Assembly (NCBI GenBank): GCA_002455425.1
Contig: DKKT01000075.1
Location: forward strand, 1 to 16,570
DNA length: 16,570 nt
Origin: Chthonomonas sp. UBA6659
Lineage (GTDB): Bacteria; Armatimonadota; Fimbriimonadia; Fimbriimonadales; Fimbriimonadaceae
Reading direction: 5' to 3'
The notes under the pieces were generated by a model. The model saw only the letters and a list, made by a program, of their open reading frames with translations, searched no databases and had not been told where the DNA came from. Both the position numbers and the translations under genes were made by a program. This document shows positions 6,787 through 13,644 of the stretch, one piece after another (position 1 is the stretch's first letter; each line of letters opens with the position of its first letter).

Positions 6787-7532
6787 CCGAGCTGTTCGTC
6801 GGGCTCTCCGGTTTCTCGTATGCCGAGTGGCAGGGCGAGGGGCTGTTCTATCCGCCGGGGTTGAAGTCGGGAGACCTCCTCAGTTTCTATGCCACGCGGT
6901 TTCCGACGGTCGAACTGGACGGGACGTGGTACCGGATGCCGTCGGCGCGCGCCGTCGAGGGATGGAACGCACGGACCCCGCCAGGGTTTCGGTTCGCCCC
7001 GAAAGTCCACCGCAACGTCACCCACATGGCCCGCCTGAAGCTGGAGGCGATCGACTCGCTGAAGTTCATGCTTAAGCGCCTGCGGCCGCTCGCGGTCGAC
7101 GGCAAGCTCGGCCCGCTCCTCGTCCAGCTGCCGCCGAACCTCAAGCAGGACCTGCCGAGACTGGAAGCGTTCCTCCTCGCCGCCCCGAAGACCGTCGGCG
7201 ACGCCATCGACGATCCCTCCTGCACCGTGCCGGTCCGGTACGCGGTCGAGTTTCGGAACACGACGTGGCACACGGCGGAGACCGAAGCCCTCCTCTGCGC
7301 CCATAACGCCGCCTGGGTCGGGGCCGATACCGACGAGGCTGAGGCCCAACGCCGACCCACCGCCGACTTCGCCTACTTCCGCCTGCGCAAGACCGAGTAC
7401 ACCCCTGAGGCACTCGACGCCTGGCGGAGCGATCTCCGGGAGTGGGTCGCCGGCGGGCGCGACGCGTTCGTCTACTGCAAGCACGAGGATGCCGAGCAGC
7501 CCTGGGTCTGGGCGAGCGCCCTGATGCGCTAG
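6783..7532 (+). CDS. DUF72 family protein (YecE-like TIM barrel), possible ATA start
   Basis: 249 aa, the normal DUF72 length. The N-terminus reads (M)AELFVGLSGFSYAEWQ, matching the family opening 'iyiGTSGysY..W'. FYPPGLKSGDLLSFYATRFPTVELDGTWYRMPS follows the family's 'FYP.... ..L.yYa..F.tvEin.tFY..P', and PPGFRFAPKVHRNVTH matches 'P..F.Fs.K.....TH'. PVRYAVEFRNTTWH and YFRLRKTEY match later strands. The function of this family is not established. No ATG, GTG or TTG exists in frame near the conserved start. ATA at 6783, overlapping the acylase TAG as ATAG with a good ribosome site before it, is the best candidate; CTG at 6792 is the alternative. Overlap and shared strand mean translational coupling to the acylase. 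It ends 36 bases before a converging gene. Confidence 0.9.
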   Translation: MAELFVGLSGFSYAEWQGEGLFYPPGLKSGDLLSFYATRFPTVELDGTWYRMPSARAVEGWNARTPPGFRFAPKVHRNVTHMARLKLEAIDSLKFMLKRLRPLAVDGKLGPLLVQLPPNLKQDLPRLEAFLLAAPKTVGDAIDDPSCTVPVRYAVEFRNTTWHTAETEALLCAHNAAWVGADTDEAEAQRRPTADFAYFRLRKTEYTPEALDAWRSDLREWVAGGRDAFVYCKHEDAEQPWVWASALMR

Positions 7533-7568
7533 GCCCCTTGCGGTCTTGCAAGTACTTTTCGGTGCTCC

Positions 7569-8645
7569 TTACCGATCGAGCAGGCGTCGTGCCTGCTCGA
7601 CGATCGGCGCGAGGTCGGCCTTCGGTTTCCCTCGCTCAAGCGGAGAGAGGTCTGGTCGCGACCACCAATCGGCGAGCGCGTTGAGGAACGCGATGTCGCA
7701 CACGCGATCGGTACCAAGGAACTCGAGCACTTTGCGCGTCACCCGTTCCCGGTCCTCGCGTGACATCTTGTTCGAGAACGATTTGGCGATTTGGGCACAC
7801 AGGAGCTGATCGGAAGCGAGGAAGATCCGTACCAGGTCCTCGTGCAGCAAGTACGAGGGGAGTGCCGATTTCAGGTTGGCCGGTTGCGCCAGATAGAGAT
7901 CGGTGAACGGTTTGGAGTATTCGTCCTGGCCCCAGCTGAGGCGTACGGAGTACTCACTGAGGCGATCTTCGACGGAGCGGTCCGGTCCGAGGATTTCGGG
8001 AAGCCGTCGATCGATCCACTCCATCAGGCGGATGTACTGGGGATCTTCGGGACGAAGCCCGCTGCCGCGATAGCCGGCAAGGCCGATCGGATCGATGAGG
8101 CGGACCTGCTCGATGTACATGCCGTAGCCTTTGGGGCGCTTGGCCCAATTCGCCGCGAACAGTTCGGCGAGTTCGATGAGTGGATCGGAGGAGCGTCGAA
8201 ACTCCGTTTCAACCAACTCGAACTGGATGCCAGAGCGTTCAACGGGTGCATACAGAAATCCGGGGGCTTGCCACCAAAAGTGACCATCTTCACCAAATTT
8301 CCCCTCGCTGTTGCGTTGAAGGTACCAAAGGGACTTGCGTCCGATCTTCCCCGTGAACCACCCTTCGCCCCACGGGGTTTCTTCGATGAGCGGACAAGGA
8401 ACCGCAATCTGAAGGGTGCCGGTCTTGACGTCTCCCTTTATGGAGTGAAGCACCCTCAGCGTAAACTTCGCATAGGCCATGGGGAGGTTATCGGGGTCGT
8501 TTTTCCAACTTGGAATGAGACCGGATTCGACCGAGACGGTCTCGGCGACGATTACGGCATCGCTCATTTCGAGGTGTTTGCGAGGTTGGGCACCGATGGT
8601 GCTCCCTAGCGCGGCCATGGCGACGAGCGTAACGAGGACTTTCAT
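7569..8645 (-). CDS. Secreted protein of unknown family, tandem paralogue 1
   Basis: 358 aa. Residues 1-19 (MKVLVTLVAMAALGSTIGA) are a signal peptide, so it is exported. I do not recognise a family. Residues about 25-135 look beta-rich, with SDAVIVAETVSVE and FTLRVLHSIKGDV followed by GTLQIAVP, a pattern seen in TIMP/netrin-like OB domains ('aD.v..g.V ... v..v.KG....... v.v'); this is only an impression. Residues about 150-358 look helical. It aligns along its whole length with the protein at 8848-9912: shared blocks include LVETEFRRS, the GYGMY..EQ segment, RLPEILG, LSWGQ.EYSK, DIAFLNALADWWSRPDLSP and EQARRLLDR. A GAGG ribosome site overlaps the TGA of a short upstream ORF tail 9 nt before the ATG, suggesting coupled translation. 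Confidence 0.85.
   Translation of the reverse strand: MKVLVTLVAMAALGSTIGAQPRKHLEMSDAVIVAETVSVESGLIPSWKNDPDNLPMAYAKFTLRVLHSIKGDVKTGTLQIAVPCPLIEETPWGEGWFTGKIGRKSLWYLQRNSEGKFGEDGHFWWQAPGFLYAPVERSGIQFELVETEFRRSSDPLIELAELFAANWAKRPKGYGMYIEQVRLIDPIGLAGYRGSGLRPEDPQYIRLMEWIDRRLPEILGPDRSVEDRLSEYSVRLSWGQDEYSKPFTDLYLAQPANLKSALPSYLLHEDLVRIFLASDQLLCAQIAKSFSNKMSREDRERVTRKVLEFLGTDRVCDIAFLNALADWWSRPDLSPLERGKPKADLAPIVEQARRLLDR
7577..7599. other. Hairpin inside the 3' end of paralogue 1, also between convergent genes
   Basis: CGAGCAGGC (7577-7585) pairs with GCCTGCTCG (7591-7599) around a 5-nt loop. It encodes part of the terminal EQARRLLDR and lies 44 nt past the stop of the converging DUF72 gene, so it might help end that transcript. 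The matching site in paralogue 2 pairs even better. Confidence 0.4.
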
Positions 8646-8654
8646 GATTTTCCC

Positions 8655-8771
8655 TCAAGGCAGGTGAGTGGTCTGGTCCGTCCAGATTCGGCCCGTCCTG
8701 GCACCAACGAAGACGGAGAAGTCGTTAAGCGACCAGCCTTCCGTTGCGGCATGATACTCATGGTGGGCCAC
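8655..8771 (-). pseudogene. Short ORF or remnant upstream of paralogue 1 (cassette copy B)
   Basis: A 38-codon frame can start at GTG (8771) and ends in TGA 9 nt before the paralogue 1 ATG. It reads AHHEYHAATEG ... FSV ... GRIWTDQTTHLP. The tail matches the frame before paralogue 2 (HRYHAAT ... FSV ... GRLWTDLTTHAP). In the YHAAT block the codons agree in amino acid, and four of the five differ in the third base (TAT/TAC, GCC/GCG, GCA/GCG, ACG/ACT); His is CAT in both. Such change points to past protein-level selection. Upstream of the GTG the frame is closed by TGA within two codons and no further similarity is visible, so copy B is probably a decayed 3' end, or a very short coupling peptide. 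No function is known. Confidence 0.55.
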
Positions 8772-8847
8772 CCGTGTTCACGTTCTTGCATTATGGGTTG
8801 TCCCGTGACGCGATGTGTAGGGGAGAAGCGTTAGCCGCTCGGCGAAG

Positions 8848-9912
8848 TTACCGATCGAGCAGGCGTCTCGCCTGCTCGATCAGCGGCGCGAGATCGTCCT
8901 TAGCTCTTCCTCGTTCCAGCGGAGACAGGTCGGGTCGAGACCACCAGTCGGCAAGCGCGTTGAGGAACGCGATGTCGGTGCCGCGATTCACGCCCAGATA
9001 CGGGATGACTTTCCGGGTGGCGCTGACGCGATCTTCCACCGGCATCGACTTCGTGATCGAGGCCGCGAGCTGGGCGCAAAGTATCCGATCCGAGGCAAGG
9101 AAGATGCGCATGAGATCGCTTGGATCGACATAGCCGGGAAGGCCTGATTTGAGCGATTGAGGATTGGCAAGATAGAGATCGGTAAATCGCTTCGAGTACT
9201 CCTTCTGGCCCCACGAGAGTCGCAGCGCGTATTCGTTGACCAGGCCTTCGGCCGAGCGCTCTCCGAGGATTTCCGGCAAGCGTCGGTCGAGCCACTCGCC
9301 AAGGCGAATCCTGGTGGGGTCATCGGGCGGGCGAATTCTCCCCCTTGGTCCCGTGGATGGGTCAATCAGCTGTATCTGTTCGACATACATCCCGTAGCCT
9401 CTCGGCCGCCTTGCCCAGTTGACTGCAAACAGCTCGGCAAGATCGACCAGCGGGTCACCGCTCCGCCGGAACTCGGTCTCGACGAGTTCGACCTGGCAGC
9501 CATTGAACTCAATCGGGGAGTAAACGAAGCCCTCGACTTGCCAGCGATCGCCGTCCTCACCCCTGAACTTGCCATCCGGCCGGCACTGCAAACACCAAAG
9601 GGACTTCAATCCGATCTTGCCGGAGAAGTAACCGTTGCCTCCGTAAAGGTCTTCCATGAGAGGTTCGTGGACGGCGACCTCGATCTGGCCGGTGGCGTCG
9701 CCCTTGATGGAGGCTATGATCCGGAGCGTAAATCGTGCGAACTTCTTGGGAGGCGCGGAAGGATCCCGGAGATCGACCCCCGGCAGACCACGCTCGACCG
9801 CGATCGTTTCGGCGATGACGACGGTATTGCTCCTGGACAAAAAGTACTGCGGTTGAGCAACAGCGCTACACACAACGATCAGAAGGTGAATACAGACACT
9901 CAGAGGTTTCAT
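8848..9912 (-). CDS. Secreted protein of unknown family, tandem paralogue 2
   Basis: 354 aa. MKPLSVCIHLLIVVCSAVA is a signal peptide. It is a full-length paralogue of the protein at 7569-8645. The beta-rich first part holds VVIAETIAVERG and FTLRIIASIKGDATGQIEVAV. Two Cys residues in CLQC (near residue 106) and one in NGCQVELVETEF are absent at the same places in paralogue 1. The helical C-terminal part keeps NALADWWSRPDLSPLERG and ends EQARRLLDR. The frame extends 14 codons further up, but the ATG at 9912 directly precedes the signal peptide and has AGGA, overlapping the TAG of the upstream short frame, 11 nt away. Duplication of the whole two-part unit is inferred. An antisense frame of 256 codons here is a shadow. 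Confidence 0.85.
   Translation of the reverse strand: MKPLSVCIHLLIVVCSAVAQPQYFLSRSNTVVIAETIAVERGLPGVDLRDPSAPPKKFARFTLRIIASIKGDATGQIEVAVHEPLMEDLYGGNGYFSGKIGLKSLWCLQCRPDGKFRGEDGDRWQVEGFVYSPIEFNGCQVELVETEFRRSGDPLVDLAELFAVNWARRPRGYGMYVEQIQLIDPSTGPRGRIRPPDDPTRIRLGEWLDRRLPEILGERSAEGLVNEYALRLSWGQKEYSKRFTDLYLANPQSLKSGLPGYVDPSDLMRIFLASDRILCAQLAASITKSMPVEDRVSATRKVIPYLGVNRGTDIAFLNALADWWSRPDLSPLERGRAKDDLAPLIEQARRLLDR
8853..8881. repeat. Perfect 13-bp inverted repeat in the 3' end of paralogue 2
   Basis: GATCGAGCAGGCG (8853-8865) and CGCCTGCTCGATC (8869-8881) form a perfect stem with a 3-nt loop (TCT). It is the equivalent of the hairpin at 7577-7599 and falls on the last codons (EQARRLLDR). Retention of pairing in both copies may reflect codon constraints or an RNA function such as 3' end protection. 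Confidence 0.6.
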
Positions 9913-9923
9913 GAGGTAAGTTC

Positions 9924-10268
9924 CTAAGGGGCGTGGGTCGTGAGGTCGGTCCACAGCCGACCCCAGAAGCTCTCAAGCGGTACCGAGAAACTCCCGGAGG
10001 AAGTGCTCGAAGTCGCCGCATGGTATCGATGGAAGAACGAAAGAACCGTCTGCCCGCCGCTGAAGGGCCGGTCGGGTCCGGGCCACCCCGACATGATCAG
10101 TGTATCGGCGAACTTCCCATGATACTTGTAACCCGGCTCGTTTGACGAGAACGGTCCCAAGTTTCCGGAGAGGCCGGATACGCCTGTCGTCCAAACCGAG
10201 CCGGTCGATCCATTCCAAGCAAAGGTGATCGGGATGCTGCTTGCGTCGAACGTCGTGGGGATGCGTTC
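9924..10268 (-). pseudogene. 114-codon frame between the propeller gene and paralogue 2 (cassette copy A)
   Basis: Directly after the propeller's TAG, in the same frame, 114 codons stay open to a TAG at 9924-9926, 11 nt before the ATG of paralogue 2. The sequence looks like protein rather than a shadow: TTFDASSIPITFAWNGSTGS, then KFADTLIMSGWPGPDRPF and a tail GRLWTDLTTHAP. This tail is homologous to the short frame before paralogue 1, with many synonymous differences. There is no ATG or GTG at its beginning; the only usable starts are TTG at 10160 or an internal ATG within the IMSGWPG segment. Readings: a gene that lost its 5' end, a C-terminal extension of the propeller reached only by readthrough, or a non-ATG-started gene. 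Its stop codon overlaps the AGGA ribosome site of the next gene. Confidence 0.55.
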
Positions 10269-11540
10269 CTACAGTATCCTACGCAGCCAGAGGAGCTTGA
10301 CTGCGACGAAGTCGTCGTTCGTCGCCGACGAGAACGCCGTTCCGGCCGCGAAGACGTTCCCGCGCTGGTCGGCGTCGAGGTCCTCGTAGACGTCGGGAAC
10401 ACGGCGACGGGAGAAGGCGATCGCCCCGAGTCGCGTAAGCCCGAACAGCCAGCCGGAACCCGTGCCGACGAAGATGTTCCCGTTGGCATCGACCGTCATC
10501 GCGCGGGCGACATCCGCCAACTCGGTCTCCCAGAGGCGCGCGCCGTCGGCCCCGTACCGGACCACGAAGCTCCTGACCGTAGGAAACAGCCGGGTCGCCG
10601 TGACCGAAGCGTTGCCCCAACGATCGACGGCCATGCCGACGAGATCGGCGTTGGCGTTCGCCTCCGGGCTGTAGTCCTTCGACCAAAGGACCGCGCCGGT
10701 CGCGGCATTCGATCGCGTGAGCCGATACCGGCCGATCCCGAAAGTGGTTTCCGGGCTCGTGGCGACGATCACATCCCCCCCGTGGCGCGCCACGATCGCC
10801 GGTCCCAGCGTGTTGCCGATCGGCCCGGAGTCCGTCGTCGTCCACAACACCGTGCCGGCTTGGCTCAGAGCGGCGGTGAAGGTGCCGCCCTGGACCGACT
10901 GGAGGATGCCCGCCACGAAAACGCCGGTGCCGTCGGCCACGATCCCGGTCCCGGCCGAATCCGAGGTGGTGAAGAGAGGAGTCTCCCAGAGAACGACGCC
11001 GGCGGGACTGACCTTCGCCGCGAAGGACGTCCCGTCACGCCCGAACTTCACGTAGCCGAAACCCTGCGGATCGACGAAGAGATCGGCCGGATACTCGCTT
11101 CCCCCTGTGCCTGGATTCAGGTTCGCCACGAACACTGGTTGGCCCGCCGCCGTCACCCGCGTCAGGCGGAGCGAACGCTGGTTGAGCAAGTTCACCGCCC
11201 GTGAAAGCACCCAGACGTCCGGCTGTATCGGAGTCCGCCTCACCTGCTCGACCCGCTCGGACTCGTCCGGACCTGGGTCCCCGAAGGTCCACCGGATGGT
11301 CCCCTTCGGATCGTAGGCGACCAGCCGGGCGGCGTAGAACCCCGTCGTCGGCGCGTACACGTCGCCGCCGACGTAGCAGCCGCCATGGCCGTCGGCCGCC
11401 ACCGCCACCCCATCGTCACTGTGGTTGCTGGGAGCGTTGTAGGTCCGCCGGAAGGCCTCGATCGGCTGGGCACAGGCGATCGAAGCCGAGGCGATAGCCA
11501 CGGCGAGAGCGAGCGAACGGCTTATCCCCGAACCCATCAT
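10269..11540 (-). CDS. Secreted seven-bladed beta-propeller protein
   Basis: 423 aa. A signal peptide is visible (SRSLALAVAIASASIACAQP). Seven spaced repeats of the type 'hhVDxxGNhhVxG' follow, for example GVAVAADGHGGCYVGG, DLFVDPQGFGYV, GIVADGTGVFVAG, AIVARHGGDVIVA, GMAVDRWGNASVTA, AMTVDANGNIFVGT and DLDADQRGNVFAAG. Each is followed by a strand such as FVVRYGADGARLWET. This is the pattern of SBBP/PQQ-like propellers and the count fits a closed seven-blade ring, so the protein is probably complete despite the open frame past its stop. Such proteins usually serve in binding or scaffolding at the cell surface; no catalytic residue is evident. It starts 37 nt after the esterase stop on the same strand. 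GATAAT at 11576-11581 could be an internal -10. Confidence 0.78.
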   Translation of the reverse strand: MMGSGISRSLALAVAIASASIACAQPIEAFRRTYNAPSNHSDDGVAVAADGHGGCYVGGDVYAPTTGFYAARLVAYDPKGTIRWTFGDPGPDESERVEQVRRTPIQPDVWVLSRAVNLLNQRSLRLTRVTAAGQPVFVANLNPGTGGSEYPADLFVDPQGFGYVKFGRDGTSFAAKVSPAGVVLWETPLFTTSDSAGTGIVADGTGVFVAGILQSVQGGTFTAALSQAGTVLWTTTDSGPIGNTLGPAIVARHGGDVIVATSPETTFGIGRYRLTRSNAATGAVLWSKDYSPEANANADLVGMAVDRWGNASVTATRLFPTVRSFVVRYGADGARLWETELADVARAMTVDANGNIFVGTGSGWLFGLTRLGAIAFSRRRVPDVYEDLDADQRGNVFAAGTAFSSATNDDFVAVKLLWLRRIL

Positions 11541-11577
11541 GCCCTATGGACGAAAGAATGGCTTCGTACCGTTCATA

Positions 11578-12672
11578 TTATCGTTGGGTTCCCGTCTCAC
11601 GAGGGGGAAACGCATCGGGCAGCGACTGAGCGAAGGCGACCTGCCACATCATCGGGTCGTGCCCGGCGACGAACGCGTTCAGTCGAGAATCCGCACCGAG
11701 GGCCTTGGCTCGCTCGTGAGCGGCGGTTGTCCCCTTCAGGAAGCGCGGCTCCAGCTCGCCTGCGGCGAAGAAGAAGCGAGCCGCCGGTCCCGGCGGCGGG
11801 TCTGCCTTGGGCGGAACGCCGACCGACATCGGCATTCCGACCCCGAACACGTCCGGCCGCCGGATGGCCGCCGATGCCGCAAAGGCACCTCCATTCGAGA
11901 AGCCCGCCACACCCGTGTCCTCGCGACGTGAGGAGAGATCGAACTTCGTACGCACCTCGGGAAGCAGTTCCTCGGTCACCCACTTCAGATGAGCGTCGAA
12001 CCGAGCCGGATCGGCGGCCTCCAGGTATTCGCGAGCGCGAAGATCCTGCTTCGGGTCGTAGGGTTTGGTCGGGTCACCCTGATAGCGCCCGCTATGGATG
12101 CCGACGATCGCCATTGGCCGAATCTTGCCCTCGGTGATCAGGGCCTGGAGCACCTGGGCGAACGCCTCCGTACCCTGGCCGTCAGCGAGAACGATGACGC
12201 CGGCCCGCTCTTTCTGAACCGGGGGAAGATACACCGTGACCTTGCGGTTCTCACCCAACACCTTGCTCTTGACTTCGAGGTGTTCCACGCGGCTGAGCTT
12301 CGTCTCGCGCTTGGGCTCGGTCGGAGCCGAGGTGCCGCGCCAGACTTCGAACCGCGGCGCACCCGGTTTCGGTCCCATGAACGCGTAGGACACGAAGGCC
12401 CGGCTCCAATCCAAGCGCTTGAGCCGGGCCAACCAAAGGTCGCTGGATCCGATCCTCTTGAGGGGCATCTGGATTCCGCCCATCAATTCGATCGGCCCTT
12501 CCCCGGCGCGGCACGCGATGTGGAGTACCTCGCCGTCCAGCCAGACGTCCTGAGTCTTCTCGCCGAGACGGCTGAGATAGGGGCGGGCGTCGCTGGGGTC
12601 GGAGAGCACCTCGTACGCAGCCGGGGCCTGAGCTTGAGCCGCCAAGATCGCGGCAAGAAGAACGCTCGTCAT
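11578..12672 (-). CDS. Secreted esterase, enterochelin-esterase/esterase D type
   Basis: 364 aa. MTSVLLAAILAAQAQA is a short signal peptide; the frame runs 44 codons further upstream without a plausible start context, so 12672 is chosen. Residues about 20-120 resemble the CBM48/early-set beta domain found before Fes-type esterases (SSDLWLARLKRLDWSRAFVS, a 'W...l.l......y.F' pattern). The alpha/beta hydrolase part starts with KVTVYLPP and GVIVLADGQG. The nucleophile elbow is GFSNGG, with Ser259. The catalytic His338 sits in AGHDPMMW, the typical 'GHDxxxW' of this family. The acid is probably Glu306 or Glu308 in AGELEP. Relatives hydrolyse siderophore esters or acyl-carbohydrate esters; no siderophore genes are near, so the substrate is open. 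It is divergent from the LPAVQ gene. Confidence 0.87.
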   Translation of the reverse strand: MTSVLLAAILAAQAQAPAAYEVLSDPSDARPYLSRLGEKTQDVWLDGEVLHIACRAGEGPIELMGGIQMPLKRIGSSDLWLARLKRLDWSRAFVSYAFMGPKPGAPRFEVWRGTSAPTEPKRETKLSRVEHLEVKSKVLGENRKVTVYLPPVQKERAGVIVLADGQGTEAFAQVLQALITEGKIRPMAIVGIHSGRYQGDPTKPYDPKQDLRAREYLEAADPARFDAHLKWVTEELLPEVRTKFDLSSRREDTGVAGFSNGGAFAASAAIRRPDVFGVGMPMSVGVPPKADPPPGPAARFFFAAGELEPRFLKGTTAAHERAKALGADSRLNAFVAGHDPMMWQVAFAQSLPDAFPPRETGTQR

Positions 12673-12825
12673 GTCGAACGAGTACGGGCCGGAGCATCCC
12701 CGAAGTTTCACGCCGTCGCCGGGACGCCGGTGGGCATGCCGGCTTGGGACCAAAGACCCGGACAGCTCGAGCATTGGACCAAAGAACGCGCGGTCTTGGA
12801 ACATACGTCATACCCCCGAGAGTCC

Positions 12826-13431
12826 ATGACCCCGATGAACACGAACATGACCTCGAAGAACACCTCGAACCTCCGCATCGGCGTCCGCCGCTTCGCTCTG
12901 GCCTGCGCCGTCCTTGCGAGCGTCGCCGGAGCCACGCTCCTGTCCTCGACGGCCCAAGCTCAGAGTGCGGGCAAGGTCTCGGTCCACGATATCAGCTTCG
13001 GCCCGATCGCCGTCCAGCCCGTGAGCCCCGACTTGACCCTCAACGAATCGACCGAGATCGCCCTTCTGCTCCCGGCGGTCCAGAAGGTCCGCGAGGCCGC
13101 CGCGCGGCTTCAATTCATCGGCGACGGCTGGTCGGCCGAGGTCCCGATTTACGGCAATAACGTTCGCGTGATCCGCAAGGCCCGCGCCTGGATGACCTCC
13201 AACACCGACGGCTTGCGGCTCCATGTCCAGATGGGAGACGGCGCGACGCAAACCTTCCCCGCCCTCGGCAACGACTTCGCGATCAGAGTCCTGCCCGCGG
13301 TCCAGAACGGCCGCGCGGTCGAGATCGAGTCCGCTTCAGCGCGGCACCACGCGATCGGCAGCGCCCTCATGGCCGATGGCAGCGTCCGCCCGGTCCTGAT
13401 CGGCTTGCTCCTTCCCGCGATCCAGAAGTGA
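12826..13431 (+). CDS. Exported protein with three LPA(V/I)Q motifs, DUF1559-pseudopilin-like phrases
   Basis: 201 aa from ATG 12826 (in-frame ATGs also at 12835 and 12847). Residues 21-46 give an Arg-Arg plus hydrophobic core and an AQA cleavage site, a normal signal peptide rather than a prepilin leader. Mature motifs are EIALLLPAVQKVREAAARLQ (77-96), RVLPAVQNGRA (154-164) and, at the very end, VLIGLLLPAIQK (190-201). ALMADGSVRP (180-189) also resembles the 'FADGSVR' near the end of DUF1559 proteins. In DUF1559 pseudopilins the LLLPAVQ-REAAR phrase is the N-terminal membrane helix; here it is internal and doubled. The middle is beta-rich with no known domain. The family is not recognised and the function unknown. 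The long open frame upstream of 12826 is antisense to the esterase. Confidence 0.8.
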   Translation: MTPMNTNMTSKNTSNLRIGVRRFALACAVLASVAGATLLSSTAQAQSAGKVSVHDISFGPIAVQPVSPDLTLNESTEIALLLPAVQKVREAAARLQFIGDGWSAEVPIYGNNVRVIRKARAWMTSNTDGLRLHVQMGDGATQTFPALGNDFAIRVLPAVQNGRAVEIESASARHHAIGSALMADGSVRPVLIGLLLPAIQK

Positions 13432-13441
13432 ACCGCCCTTT

Positions 13442-13468
13442 CCCTCCCCGCGCCACGCGCGGGGAGGG
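13442..13468 (+). terminator. Strong GC-rich hairpin after the LPAVQ gene
   Basis: CCCTCCCCGCGC (13442-13453) and GCGCGGGGAGGG (13457-13468) form a perfect 12-bp stem with a 3-nt loop, starting 11 nt after the stop codon. A T-run is missing. Its base composition is like the repeats at the start of the window. Termination or 3' end protection is likely. Confidence 0.6.
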
Positions 13469-13644
13469 AGGAATCGCCTCGCCCTGCCCCGCTGAGAAGT
13501 GGGGATAGGGTGTCCTCAGGTTCGAGATCGATCCTCAAACACCGGTGCCGGTGTTGCGCACGGTGGGTGGCCAATCACGCATTTCACGAAAGTGTCTACG
13601 CGCTTTGGAGCCCTCGTTGTATATTGCATACAAAGGAGTTCCTC
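13469..13644. other. Intergenic stretch with near-palindrome and promoter-like inverted repeat
   Basis: No gene is supported here. At 13538-13555 an 18-base near-palindrome built on ACACCGG/CCGGTGT occurs. At 13617-13633 TTGTAT and ATACAA form an inverted repeat with a 5-nt spacer that contains the -10-like TATATT (13620-13625). It is followed at 13632-13638 by AAAGGAG, the best Shine-Dalgarno in the window, 6 nt before an ATG. No clear -35 was found. A repressor-type operator over a promoter is a fair guess, since the repeat covers the -10. Confidence 0.45.

Noticed and set aside
7791..8609. 272-codon plus-strand frame opposite paralogue 1
   Set aside because: It is antisense to a clear signal-peptide gene with a paralogue. 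The equivalent antisense frame over paralogue 2 (9157-9927) only follows from shared codon use. No ribosome site or domain was seen.
9973..10218. 81-codon frame reading MEWIDRLGLDDRR on the minus strand
   Set aside because: Arg-rich and without homology. The other minus-strand frame here shares a conserved tail with the region before paralogue 1.
11989..12825. Long N-terminal extension of the LPAVQ protein
   Set aside because: This part is antisense to the esterase and would bury the signal peptide in the middle. The start at 12826 is far better.
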